35,756 bases of DNA from an uncultured Bacteroidales bacterium. Its GTDB lineage: Bacteria > Bacteroidota > Bacteroidia > Bacteroidales > Muribaculaceae. The stretch lies in NCBI GenBank assembly GCA_902793405.1, contig CADBDH010000041.1, positions 1-35,756 on the forward strand. Reading direction: 5' to 3'. Position numbers and translations under genes: made by a program. This document shows positions 25,929 to 33,759 of the stretch, piece by piece (the stretch's first letter is position 1; every line of letters begins with the position of its first letter). The notes under the pieces are model-generated. The model was not told the origin of the DNA. It did not search any database and saw only the letters and a program-made list of their open reading frames with translations.

Positions 25929-26393
25929 GAATTAATAAAAAATTGTTAGTTTATATCGATTGTTTGCAAAGTTAACCTATTAATATATAGGGGACTATCA
26001 GTTTTCGTTCTTCCGCTTGTAAATATGTTTCGGTGCATCAATTTTGTTAGTCAATGAACGTTTTTTACAAGTTGTTCTGGGGTTTGGTGCGCATTTTGTG
26101 CTAAAAAATGGCAAAAGATGTGGGTCTTACATCGTTTCACTCCCAAGCCAGGTCTGCGGCAACCGTTAGATTAGATGAAGCGTCGGTCCACACCATTTTT
26201 ATGGTTTTATACGCAAGTTAAGTGTTTCTTTCGCGGCTATCAAGAGCGATTTTTGCAAACGTAGGGTCTATTCAACATTGATTATAAGATTTGGCATCAG
26301 TTAGCGTCTTTTATTATAAAAGATGTGTCTTATGGGTCAGAGGGGGTATTTATCACGTGATTGTGTTAATAAAGGTTAAATATATGGCAAAAA
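25929..26393. other. Divergent regulatory region between susC and the membrane-protein/HTH operon
   Basis: No gene is seen in these ~465 bases. The stretch is AT-rich and holds the susC promoter at its left end, a perfect palindrome with 8-base arms (TCTTTTAT-T-ATAAAAGA, 26307-26323), and at its right the start of the next promoter. The fructan regulator should bind upstream of the susC promoter somewhere here, but I cannot point to its site. Confidence 0.5.
25967..25974 (-). promoter_or_regulatory. -7 element of the susC/fructan operon promoter
   Basis: On the minus strand TAACTTTG fits TAnnTTTG, giving a predicted 5' leader of roughly 30 AT-rich bases before the SusC start. I find no clear -33 TTTG, as expected for a promoter that needs an activator such as the nearby hybrid regulator. 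Confidence 0.5.
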
Positions 26394-26425
26394 TTTGGTT
26401 TATATTATAAACCGCTTTATCTTTG
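26394..26425 (+). promoter_or_regulatory. Promoter with embedded palindromic operator
   Basis: TTTG at 26394-26397 and TATCTTTG at 26418-26425 are 20 bases apart. The palindrome GGTTTATA-T-TATAAACC (26397-26413) fills most of the spacer, the classic position for a repressor site. The likely repressor is the winged-helix protein encoded by the same operon. Confidence 0.7.
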
Positions 26426-26481
26426 CAGCGTGAAAATAAGAACGGTAATCGCGAGTGCTGTTCTTTTTTCGGAGAGTTTTA

Positions 26482-26504
26482 GTTTATATTTTAAACCGCT
26501 TTAT
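26482..26504 (+). promoter_or_regulatory. Second copy of the operator, in the 5' leader
   Basis: These 23 bases repeat 26398-26420 with a single mismatch (TTTATATTTTAAACC in place of TTTATATTATAAACC, then CGCTTTAT). The copies start 84 bases apart, about eight helical turns, which would suit cooperative or looping repressor binding. Confidence 0.6.
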
Positions 26505-26528
26505 AGCCAAATTAAAAACATTCAAGTT

Positions 26529-27155
26529 ATGGAAGACAAGAAAATGACCGAGAAAGAAAGTCTCGAACTGATTACCGCGATGATCAATCGCACCCGCCAG
26601 CGTTACATCGGCGACGGCAACATCATGCTGATGTGGGGTTACCTTTCGGTAGTAGTGGCAGCCCTGTTATGGATTCTGCTAGTGAAGACCCACAATCCGG
26701 CATGGAACTGGCTGTGGTTCCTCATCGGTGTTGTCGGTGGCATCGCAACCCCCATTATGGATAAGAAGCAGCGTGTGAAATATGGCGTTAAGAGTTATTC
26801 CGACAAGCTCACGTCACAGATCTGGACGATTGTAGGTATATCGGCCTTTGTCGCAACACTGTTCTGCCTGGGATTTTCACTGCTCAAGGGTTACGATGCA
26901 TGGAAGATGATGTTTGCTTTTGCACTTATCATTGTTCCTATGGCCGAGATGGCACAGGGCATTATCATCAAGGAGAAATCGCTGGTGGCAGGTGGCGCAA
27001 TCGGCCTGGCTTGCGGCATATTCATCGTCTGCTGCATTGCGGCCGAGGTTCCCTTGTATGCCAACCTGATTCTGCCGTTGTTCATCATTGCCTTCATCTG
27101 CATGATGATCATTCCGGGTCACATCATTAACCGTAAAGCCAAGTTGCAGCGATGA
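26529..27155 (+). CDS. Membrane protein of unknown function with five to six helices
   Basis: From the ATG at 26529 the protein is 208 residues: a short polar N-terminus (MEDKKMTEKESLELITAMINRTRQRYIGDG) and hydrophobic helices at roughly 30-52, 58-74, 98-120, 125-145, 150-170 and 175-198. The frame can be opened further upstream (26430), but that would include the second operator and lie at the transcription start, so 26529 is preferred. It overlaps the winged-helix gene by four bases (ATGA). Paired small membrane protein and HTH_34-type regulator operons are common in Bacteroidetes. The role may be sensing or transport but is not known. Confidence 0.65.
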   Translation: MEDKKMTEKESLELITAMINRTRQRYIGDGNIMLMWGYLSVVVAALLWILLVKTHNPAWNWLWFLIGVVGGIATPIMDKKQRVKYGVKSYSDKLTSQIWTIVGISAFVATLFCLGFSLLKGYDAWKMMFAFALIIVPMAEMAQGIIIKEKSLVAGGAIGLACGIFIVCCIAAEVPLYANLILPLFIIAFICMMIIPGHIINRKAKLQR

Positions 27156-27433
27156 AAGAGCTGGATCCCATCCTTCACTCCCAGCTGCGGCTGGCAGTGA
27201 TGTCCATCCTGATGAACGTGGACGAGGCCGACTTTGTCTACCTCAAGGAGCAGACCGAGTCCACAGCAGGTAACCTGAGCGTGCAGCTCGACAAACTGTC
27301 CAATGCCGGTTACATCACCGTCACCAAGGGCTTTGTCGGCAAGAAGACACGCACCACCTGCCAGGTTACCGAGCAAGGCCGCAAAGCCTTCGAGGAATAT
27401 GTCGAAGCCTTGAAAGCCTATCTGAACCTCTAA
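27152..27433 (+). CDS. Winged-helix DNA-binding regulator (MarR/HTH_34-like)
   Basis: 93 residues covering a single winged helix-turn-helix. The pattern DPILHSQLRLAVMSILMNVDEADFVYLKEQTESTAGNLSVQLDKLSNAGYITVTKGFVGKKTRTTCQVTEQGRKAFEEYVEAL has the recognition helix at about residues 38-52 and the wing at 55-70, as in the HTH_34/MarR-like family. It should dimerise and bind a palindrome. The twin TTTATA/TATAAA sites in its own promoter region are the obvious target, giving negative autoregulation. The start overlaps the membrane-protein stop. Confidence 0.8.
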   Translation: MKELDPILHSQLRLAVMSILMNVDEADFVYLKEQTESTAGNLSVQLDKLSNAGYITVTKGFVGKKTRTTCQVTEQGRKAFEEYVEALKAYLNL

Positions 27434-27452
27434 TTCGGGGACTCAAGAATGT

Positions 27453-27491
27453 GATAAGAGCGCTCTTCCCACACGGGAGGGCGCTCTTATC
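27453..27491. terminator. Strong hairpin between convergent genes
   Basis: GATAAGAGCGC (27453-27463) pairs perfectly with GCGCTCTTATC (27481-27491), with a further TCCC/GGGA pairing inside. There is no long T-run, but it lies 20 bases after the winged-helix gene and may serve both convergent transcripts. Confidence 0.6.
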
Positions 27492-27691
27492 TTAACGCGT
27501 ATTCTGTATCTCAATGAGTCGGCAATCACTTGACCAGTAGAGAGACATTATCTTGCGTCTCGAGGCGTTAAACACTACCAGCTGCTGCCCTAGAGAAAAT
27601 TGCTTTGTTGCGAGTCGCTTGCGAGCAATATTAAAAGACTTAGCGTCCTGGCGGCTTAGCGTGAGGGCATTATTGCATTTGTTGGGTGGAA

Positions 27692-29881
27692 TCAGGACTT
27701 GCGTGCCTCGCCTGGCACGGTGCCGAACTCGTCCTTGTAGCACTTGGTAAAATAGGACGGAGAGGCGAATCCCACCTTATAGGCGATTTCGCTAACCGAC
27801 AGCGTTGACTCCTGCAGCAGCTTTTGAGCCTGGGCAAGTCTTGCCTTGCGCAGCAGGTCCACCGGTGTGCTGCCTGTCAAGGCCTTGACCTTGCGGTATA
27901 GCTGCACACGGCTCAGTCCCATGTCGGCAGCCAGGTCCTCGACACTCAGGTTGCTGTCTGGCAGTCGTTCTTCCACTATCTTCTTGAATCGGGAAATGAA
28001 GGCGTCTTCGATGGGCGTGGGAGCGGGCGCAGCAACCGTGGCGGGGGCTTCGACAGGTTCTGCTGCGGATTTCATGCCCCACAGGTCCTTGAGCTGATGG
28101 CGGCTCTGCAGCAGGTTGCTGATGCGGGCCAGCAGCAATTCAGGCGAGAACGGCTTGGTGATGTAGGCGTCGGCACCGCTCTCGTAGCCCTCGATCTGAT
28201 GCTTTTCCAGCGCCCTGGCAGTGAGCAGGATGACGGGGATGTGGCAGGAAATGTCGTCCTTTTTCACCTGTTGGCAGAACTCCAGGCCGTTCATCACGGG
28301 CATCATCACGTCCGACACGATCAGGTCGGGCACCTGTTCGCGGGCCAGCTCCAGGCCGCGTTTGCCGTCCTCGGCCTCCAGCAGGCGGTATTGCCCTTGC
28401 AGGATAGACCGCAGATAGATGCGGATATCGGCATTGTCATCGACGATGAGCACTGTGGGAGCGTCCTCATCGGGCTTGACGTTTTCGGCCGATTCGGTAG
28501 GCGCAAGATGTTGCGTCTCGACATGGGCGTTGACGTCGGTGACTGTGCCGCCCGTTTGGGCATCCAGCATCTTGTTGATGAGACCGGTAAGGTGCTGAGT
28601 GTTGCGGCGGACGATAGTGAAGAGTTCACGCGCATTGTCGCTGGCGGTGCGGAAGTCGTTGGTCCTTAACAACTGGTCCAGCGGCCCCTGGATGAGCGTC
28701 AGCGGCGTGCGCAGTTCGTGGCTCACCTGGGTGTAGAAGTCCAGCTGCTCGCGCTCCATCTGCATGCGCTCGTCCTGGATGCGCGCCCGCTGCAGGTAGT
28801 ACATGTAGATGCCCACCAGCAATGCCAGCAACAGGAATATGGCTGCCAGGGCCACAAAGATGAGCGTGCGCTGGTTGCCCAATTGGTCGAGATATTGGCT
28901 GGCCTTCTCGTGCAGCTGCTCGAGGTTGTGCGACTGGCGCATGATTTCCTCGCTCTCCATCAGCAGCACGCGGGCATTCTCCTGGGTGACGAGCGCCGAC
29001 ATCAGCTTCGTCTCTTTTTCGTAGGGCTTCCCCTCAAGGATATCCACGGCCAGCTGCAGCACCTGGTCGCCGTGGGTGGGGTAGATGTAGGACGCGTCCA
29101 GCAGCGAATCCATTACCAGGCGGATGCCGCCGTTCTCGCCCGGCAGGCCATCGATGCCGCAGAACAGCGGCAACGCCACTCCGGCCTCCTCAAAGGCCTT
29201 GCGGGCGCCCATCGCCGTGCGGTCGTTCATGCCGAACACCAGGTCAATCTTTTCTCCCTTGTTCTTGTCGAGCCACTGCTTAACCGTGTTGTAGGCCGTC
29301 GGCTCGGTCCAGTCGCCCTGCAGGGTCGCAACCACCTGGATGCCAGGATGCTGGGCGATGGCTTCCCTAAAACCGTTGTGGCGCTCAATCGCGGGCGAAG
29401 ACCCCTTCAGGCCCATCACCTCGATGATGCGGCCACGTTCATTGAGCCGTGTGGCGACATACTCGCCCATCAGGTGACCCATCTCGTAGTTGTCGGCACC
29501 CATATAGGCGGTGTACTTCTTAGTATTCGTCTTGCGTTCAAACACAATCACCGGGATGCCCTTGTCGTAGGCGCGGTCGATGGCCGGCGAAATTGTCGAT
29601 ACCTGGTTGGGAGCCACAATCAGCAGGTCGATTCCAGTGCCTACAAGGCTGTCGATCTGCTGGATTTGGCGCTCGTCGCTGTCAAATGCCACAGCAAACC
29701 TCAGTTCTACATTATCGTGGAAATAGGCGCCGATCTGCAGTTCAGAGTTCTGCTTGTCGCGCCAGATGTCATCAGAGCACTGCGACACCCCGATGCGGTA
29801 CTTCTTTTCGTCCCGCGAGCACGAGGCCAGCAGGCCCAGAATCACCAGTATGATAAAAGCAAATTGATAAAATTTTCGCAT
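27692..29881 (-). CDS. Hybrid two-component sensor/regulator of the fructan locus, lacking a HATPase domain
   Basis: 729 residues. An N-terminal hydrophobic segment has a lipobox-like LLASC (Cys21). Residues ~28-310 are a periplasmic sugar-binding-protein/LacI-like domain (IGVSQCSDDIWRDKQNSELQIGA, ...GMNDRTAMGARKAFEEAG). A membrane helix spans ~339-363. HisKA is at ~375-442 with phospho-acceptor His388 (SHELRTPL), a receiver at ~475-595 with Asp524 (VSDVMMPVMNG), and an AraC helix-turn-helix at ~625-729 ending SPSYFTKCYKDEFGTVPGEARKS. HisKA runs straight into the receiver through a ~30-residue linker; the ATP-binding N, G1 and G2 boxes are not there. The domain layout otherwise matches the fructose-sensing regulator of the B. 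thetaiotaomicron levan locus. It likely activates the susC operon. Confidence 0.88.
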   Translation of the reverse strand: MRKFYQFAFIILVILGLLASCSRDEKKYRIGVSQCSDDIWRDKQNSELQIGAYFHDNVELRFAVAFDSDERQIQQIDSLVGTGIDLLIVAPNQVSTISPAIDRAYDKGIPVIVFERKTNTKKYTAYMGADNYEMGHLMGEYVATRLNERGRIIEVMGLKGSSPAIERHNGFREAIAQHPGIQVVATLQGDWTEPTAYNTVKQWLDKNKGEKIDLVFGMNDRTAMGARKAFEEAGVALPLFCGIDGLPGENGGIRLVMDSLLDASYIYPTHGDQVLQLAVDILEGKPYEKETKLMSALVTQENARVLLMESEEIMRQSHNLEQLHEKASQYLDQLGNQRTLIFVALAAIFLLLALLVGIYMYYLQRARIQDERMQMEREQLDFYTQVSHELRTPLTLIQGPLDQLLRTNDFRTASDNARELFTIVRRNTQHLTGLINKMLDAQTGGTVTDVNAHVETQHLAPTESAENVKPDEDAPTVLIVDDNADIRIYLRSILQGQYRLLEAEDGKRGLELAREQVPDLIVSDVMMPVMNGLEFCQQVKKDDISCHIPVILLTARALEKHQIEGYESGADAYITKPFSPELLLARISNLLQSRHQLKDLWGMKSAAEPVEAPATVAAPAPTPIEDAFISRFKKIVEERLPDSNLSVEDLAADMGLSRVQLYRKVKALTGSTPVDLLRKARLAQAQKLLQESTLSVSEIAYKVGFASPSYFTKCYKDEFGTVPGEARKS

Positions 29882-30116
29882 TTTTTGTCAACAATAAGGC
29901 CCAAAACACATTAAATATATAACGTGATGGTCAAAAAAATCCAATTATTCTGCAAAATTGCTAAATTTCCATAACATATCAAAATTTCCTGCCCGTTATT
30001 TAAAATCCACCCCCACTAAAACCAATATACGGTTAACCCTTAAAGAAAAAGCAAAGGCACCGCATATCGTTGATATACAGTGCTTTGATTCTGATTTTTG
30101 GTTATGTTGCTGGCCT

Positions 30117-31067
30117 TTAGGCGTCTTGTCGCCGGGCCTTGCGGGTAGCGATGCGGTTGATGAGGTAGCCCGAGGACAAAATCAGGACTCCAAAGATGAC
30201 ATAGAAGCACGTCATGAAGCTTCCGGCAGGAAAAGTGTACCCCATCACATGAATGTCGCGGGAAGACCCCGAATAGAACACAAAATGCCCAAGCAATAAC
30301 GCACAACAGTAAATAAAAATATAGACGAACATCAGGCGCCACAAGGTGCCCCACAAGCCATAGCCGAACAGCTGCTTGTAACCGATGATATAATAAGCCG
30401 TCACAACGACGAATATGCCCGTGAGGACTGTCATCTGCTTGAAAATGAACCAGCACGGCACCATCAGCAGGAAGATAGACACTTGCAGGGTGGCATAAAG
30501 GACCTGGATAAAGAACCCCTCGGGGGTGGGGAAGATGGCCATGAAGGAAAGTATCAGCATGGACCAGCTGAAATGGGTCTCATACCAGTCATAAAACGGC
30601 TTGGACATGTTAGCCATGTTTTCCCCATCATCCACACTGAAACCAAGTTCATGGAAATCCAGCCCATAGCCGAGACCCTTGAATTCAGGTAACAACCAAT
30701 GGAAGAAGACCGCATAGGCGACAGCGAGAATGAACAGCATCTTCACGGGCGGAAAACTCACTTGACGCCTGCCGCTGATGTAGTCACCGATGAAGTAACC
30801 AGTGCGGAAGAGCAACTGCCACACGCTGTACAGGACAGAACGCGAACGCGACCCCAAACCCCACATGTCCATCACGCTCTGGCGCACGCTATGCCACCCG
30901 ATGCGCCCCAAGTTTGCCCGCTGAGAGCAGGTAGGGCAATAGTGGCCCGTGAAGGTGAACCCGCAGTTGTTGCAACGATGCTCCACATCACCCTGGACGT
31001 ATCGCATCGGCTCACGCTGCCAACGCTTGAAACCCTTGTATCGTTTTTTTAGTGATTGCCAACTCAT
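30117..31067 (-). CDS. DUF3667-type zinc-ribbon membrane protein
   Basis: 316 residues. Near the N-terminus a zinc ribbon (HRCNNCGFTFTGHYCPTCSQR) is followed by helical GRIGWHSVRQSVMDMWGLGSRSRSVLYSVWQLLFRTGYFIGDYISGRR, the DUF3667 signature in Bacteroidetes. Five or so membrane helices follow (VKMLFILAVAYAVFFHWLL, SMLILSFMAIF, VSIFLLMVPCWFIF, VLTGIFVVVTAYYIIGY, MFVYIFIYCCALLLGHFVFY, and a last one at FMTCFYVIFGVLILSSGYL). Function is unknown. It has its own promoter and seems unrelated to the fructan genes. Confidence 0.75.
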   Translation of the reverse strand: MSWQSLKKRYKGFKRWQREPMRYVQGDVEHRCNNCGFTFTGHYCPTCSQRANLGRIGWHSVRQSVMDMWGLGSRSRSVLYSVWQLLFRTGYFIGDYISGRRQVSFPPVKMLFILAVAYAVFFHWLLPEFKGLGYGLDFHELGFSVDDGENMANMSKPFYDWYETHFSWSMLILSFMAIFPTPEGFFIQVLYATLQVSIFLLMVPCWFIFKQMTVLTGIFVVVTAYYIIGYKQLFGYGLWGTLWRLMFVYIFIYCCALLLGHFVFYSGSSRDIHVMGYTFPAGSFMTCFYVIFGVLILSSGYLINRIATRKARRQDA

Positions 31068-31113
31068 CCTCTTCTCATTATCATAGAAACGGAATCCATA
31101 ATCTATTCCACTG

Positions 31114-31121
31114 CAAAAGTA
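31114..31121 (-). promoter_or_regulatory. Probable -7 element for the DUF3667 gene
   Basis: On the minus strand TACTTTTG fits TAnnTTTG, 46 bases before the start codon. No clear -33 element is seen. Confidence 0.4.
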
Positions 31122-31301
31122 TAGAAAAAACCATCACCCACCATCCATCATCCCTAAAAAACTGAAAACCAGCCATTTATTTTGACCATTATCGAAGTAG
31201 AAAAAGGATAGATACGATAAAGACACCTTTCATATGATAAAAATCTCTTTTAACAATAAAGATCTCTTTATCCGTAATTTGCGCCACTAAGTTGCAAGAA
31301 C

Positions 31302-31337
31302 AAAAAAAAGTGCTAGCAATCTAATGATTGTCAGCAC
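31302..31337 (-). terminator. Terminator hairpin beside the first tRNA-end-like core
   Basis: On the minus strand the arm GTGCTGACAATC pairs with GATTGCTAGCAC (one bulged position) and is followed by eight Ts. It lies nine bases beyond the CGGCTCTGGGTAC core, exactly where the terminator of a minus-strand tRNA gene would be. Confidence 0.65.
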
Positions 31338-31346
31338 CTTGTACTC

Positions 31347-31359
31347 GTACCCAGAGCCG
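31347..31359 (-). other. Attachment-site core 1: 13-bp tRNA 3'-end-like sequence
   Basis: On the minus strand it reads CGGCTCTGGGTAC, which resembles the last T-stem base pairs plus acceptor 3' strand of a tRNA (best fit from memory: tRNA-Leu, GCCCAGA pairing TCTGGGT). Only this end is present; the tRNA body is missing. An identical copy is at 34062-34074. I read it as the chromosomal-side end of an integrated element. Confidence 0.6.
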
Positions 31360-31469
31360 TGCTATCCTAGCCATCATCATATATCATCAAAAATCACCTA
31401 ATCTCATAGATAATCAACCGATTACGCCACATCAAGGATGAGTTTCTCTGATTATCATGGAAATACAAA

Positions 31470-31503
31470 TGTCAAAAAGTTCAAGTAAAGTTCAAGTAAA
31501 AAA
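31470..31503 (+). repeat. Arm-type repeat, left end of the cassette
   Basis: TGTCAAAAAGTTCAAGTA followed by a second AAGTTCAAGTAAA. The 18-base start is repeated exactly at 33986. Tandem GTTCAAGTAA units of this kind look like binding sites for the arm-binding domain of a tyrosine integrase; that role is inferred. Confidence 0.5.
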
Positions 31504-31614
31504 ACACACACAATGGTCTTAATAAAATGGCCTTAAATAGCGGTATAATCTTACTATGCCAAACTATCGATTGAAAAAATGCAAGCATTGTGGGTTAATT
31601 TACAGATTTTTGTT

Positions 31615-31622
31615 TAATTTTG
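31615..31622 (+). promoter_or_regulatory. Probable -7 element upstream of the EcsC gene
   Basis: TAATTTTG fits TAnnTTTG. A TTG lies at 31588-31590, four bases further than ideal. The start codon is 147 bases downstream, leaving a long leader. Confidence 0.4.
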
Positions 31623-31768
31623 CAACAATGTTTAATAATAACCGCTATGATTATGGTTGACGGACCATTATTGCTTTTTTTGAGCCATCTACAGGATTAA
31701 CGCCCCTGACGGGGACCTTAGAGGACTCATATATTACCTTAATACCGAATTAATAACATATCTCAGTT

Positions 31769-32596
31769 ATGAACAAATACGAAAAAGAACAATACAAAGC
31801 GATAATTAAGTGGAAAGAAAAAAAGCCGAGTGTCATGTCACGACTCACGGGTCGTGCACTAAAACCCCTATCTTGGACTGTTGAGAGAGTAATACCTCCT
31901 CGAGCTATACAGGGTGCTCTAACTGGTGCAGATTGGATTGCACAAGGATTAACCGACACCGAAGATATCAAACGTGATGGTAAGGTTAACCAGATTTCTG
32001 AATTGAGACACAAAGATTTACAATTATCTGATAAGCTTGCAAATGAAGTTCATAATTGGGCAAATGGCATCGCTCTTGCTGAAGGTGCCGCAACAGGAGC
32101 CAGTGGTCTTCCAGGTATGGCGGTTGACATACCAGCCTTGATAACGATGTGCCTACGTGCCATTCACAAAATAGGTTTATGCTATGGTTATGAATGTAAG
32201 ACGCAAAGTGACAAGCAGTTAGTGTATGGCATCCTCTCGGTTGCTGGAGCCAATAATGTTCACGAAAAGGTTGTGGCCCTTGCAAATATCCAAGCAATTA
32301 AAGTCATTATTGCTAAAAATACTTGGAAAAAAATAGCAGAAAAAGCAGCTACCAAAACCGCTAGTGGAGAAGCTCTTGTCATAACAATAAAGAACTTAGC
32401 AAAGCAACTAGGCGTAAATTTAACAAAACGAAAAGCACTTCAGGCTATACCATTAGTCGGTGCCGGTGTCGGTGCGGCCATGAACGTTTCATTTGTTACT
32501 GATGTAGCTTGGGCGGCTAGGCGCACCTTCCAAGAAATGTGGCTACAAGAAAACGGTTTGATTATAGAGCCAGAAGTGATAGAACCTTGTGAATAA
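31769..32596 (+). CDS. EcsC-family protein
   Basis: 275 residues. The core TGASGLPGMAVDIPALITMCLRAIHKIGLCYGYE (about residues 109-142) is the EcsC family signature, preceded by the usual ANEVHNWANGIALAEGAA helix. A later glycine-rich amphipathic stretch is AIPLVGAGVGAAMNVSFVTDVAWAARR (about 227-253). There is no signal peptide. EcsC was named for a gene beside an ABC transporter in Bacillus, but its biochemical role is not established; the glycine-rich hydrophobic helices suggest membrane association. It is the first gene of the AT-rich cassette, with the lipase-like gene 90 bases downstream. Codon use is AT-rich compared with the genes left of 31 kb, which points to transfer. Confidence 0.75.
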   Translation: MNKYEKEQYKAIIKWKEKKPSVMSRLTGRALKPLSWTVERVIPPRAIQGALTGADWIAQGLTDTEDIKRDGKVNQISELRHKDLQLSDKLANEVHNWANGIALAEGAATGASGLPGMAVDIPALITMCLRAIHKIGLCYGYECKTQSDKQLVYGILSVAGANNVHEKVVALANIQAIKVIIAKNTWKKIAEKAATKTASGEALVITIKNLAKQLGVNLTKRKALQAIPLVGAGVGAAMNVSFVTDVAWAARRTFQEMWLQENGLIIEPEVIEPCE

Positions 32597-32686
32597 ATGG
32601 AATTTCTAGTTCTTATAACATGAGCTTATATTCTCGAAATAGAGTAATCTGAGCCAACATCCGTCTTTTTTAAATTCTATCGGATT

Positions 32687-33658
32687 ATGGAACTATCTGA
32701 GTTTTTCATATCATTAGGGCTAACAGATGTTAATCATCAGAAGAAAGCCTTAGCAGTATTTATTGATGAATATTGTTCTCTGGCTAGAGTCAAAGAGAGA
32801 TCCAAGTTGGATGGTTCTACAAATACTATACGTTTTCTGACTGAGAGATTGAGTGCTAAGTTTATGGGATTATCAAATACTGATACAGTCAGTTATTCAA
32901 AGTATGCCCGTAGACTATTGTTGCGCGATAAAGAAGTCTATGAAAAGATACAAAAAATGGTTTCAACTGAAGGCGCCAGAGGATTCAATCGTGTAAATGA
33001 CTATGCCAGAATCGCAGCGCATGTTTACGGAGATCGCAAGGATAGCATTTTATCGAAACCATGGATATTTCTTGGTAACAAATATTATAATCTTCAACTT
33101 GATCACAAAAAGAGTGGCCTACAGGCTGCATTATACTACAAAGAGGGAATTAATCCACAATACGTTTATGCAATCGCGGGAACTAGAGGCGCTAATCTTA
33201 AAGATTGGGAAGCTAATAAGAAGCAATTGATAGGTCTAAGCGAACAATATGACCGAGCCTGTGCAAATGCCGAAAAACTATCTAGTATACTGGGAACCTC
33301 TAGGTTGGTTATGGTCGGCCATTCTAAAGGTGGTGGCCAAGCAGCCTATTGTGCATTGCGTACTGGTTGCGCTGCCATAACATTCAATCCCGCAGGGCTT
33401 GGTCTATACAAATTCAAACATAATAGGAATATCAAACCTAAAATCAATTCATATGTAATGGTTAAAGATCCATTAAACTTGTTGCAAATGTTGGCACAAT
33501 TAATGTCTGTCGACATCACAGCCGATGGTTCAGTACACTATCTAGAGAATGATAAAAATTCAAAGGTTAGAGAATGGCATGGAATTGATGGATTCTTAAG
33601 ATTGGGTGGGATGACTGATATGCAATATTGCTCTTATAATTTGGCTGAAATCCCCTGA
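32687..33658 (+). CDS. Lipase-like alpha/beta hydrolase
   Basis: 323 residues with no signal peptide. Residues ~1-150 are helical and unassigned. Then YAIAGTRGANLKDWEANKKQL (oxyanion-side strand), the nucleophile elbow VMVGHSKGGGQAA with Ser213, VKDPLN with candidate Asp261, and EWHGID with candidate His298 follow in the order of a lipase class 3/DUF2974-like hydrolase. A complete catalytic triad is plausible. It would act on an ester, perhaps phospholipid, inside the cell. It lies between the EcsC and zinc-ribbon genes within the cassette. Pairing of a cytoplasmic lipase with a membrane-associated protein suggests a membrane-directed effector, but that is inference. Confidence 0.7.
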   Translation: MELSEFFISLGLTDVNHQKKALAVFIDEYCSLARVKERSKLDGSTNTIRFLTERLSAKFMGLSNTDTVSYSKYARRLLLRDKEVYEKIQKMVSTEGARGFNRVNDYARIAAHVYGDRKDSILSKPWIFLGNKYYNLQLDHKKSGLQAALYYKEGINPQYVYAIAGTRGANLKDWEANKKQLIGLSEQYDRACANAEKLSSILGTSRLVMVGHSKGGGQAAYCALRTGCAAITFNPAGLGLYKFKHNRNIKPKINSYVMVKDPLNLLQMLAQLMSVDITADGSVHYLENDKNSKVREWHGIDGFLRLGGMTDMQYCSYNLAEIP

Positions 33659-33759
33659 AATCCTTATCCGCAATAATGACATTACGTTCAAGGGCAGATA
33701 GAAGTTGTCTGTCAAAAATTCGATGATATAAAACACTATAATCAATCAAAAAGTATAAT

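Larger units (their letters stand above)
31068..31768. other. Noncoding junction region left of and into the cassette
   Basis: About 700 bases without a gene. It holds the DUF3667 promoter, a short inverted repeat ATAAAGA/TCTTTAT near 31255, the tRNA-type terminator and core 1, the left arm-type repeat and the EcsC leader. Base composition turns AT-rich within it, consistent with an element boundary near 31360. Confidence 0.6.

Noticed and set aside
26430-26528. Extended N-terminus for the membrane protein
   Set aside because: It would begin a few bases after the -7 element and include the second operator; the ATG at 26529 gives a normal leader.
28718-29914. 398-codon open frame on plus, opposite the hybrid regulator
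   Set aside because: It lies antisense to a gene with clear domains; its translation is His/Val/Leu-rich without family features, as expected for a GC-rich shadow frame.
29882-30116. Possible gene between the hybrid regulator and DUF3667 genes
   Set aside because: The AT-rich 235 bases contain no convincing start or codon pattern; likely the regulator's promoter region.
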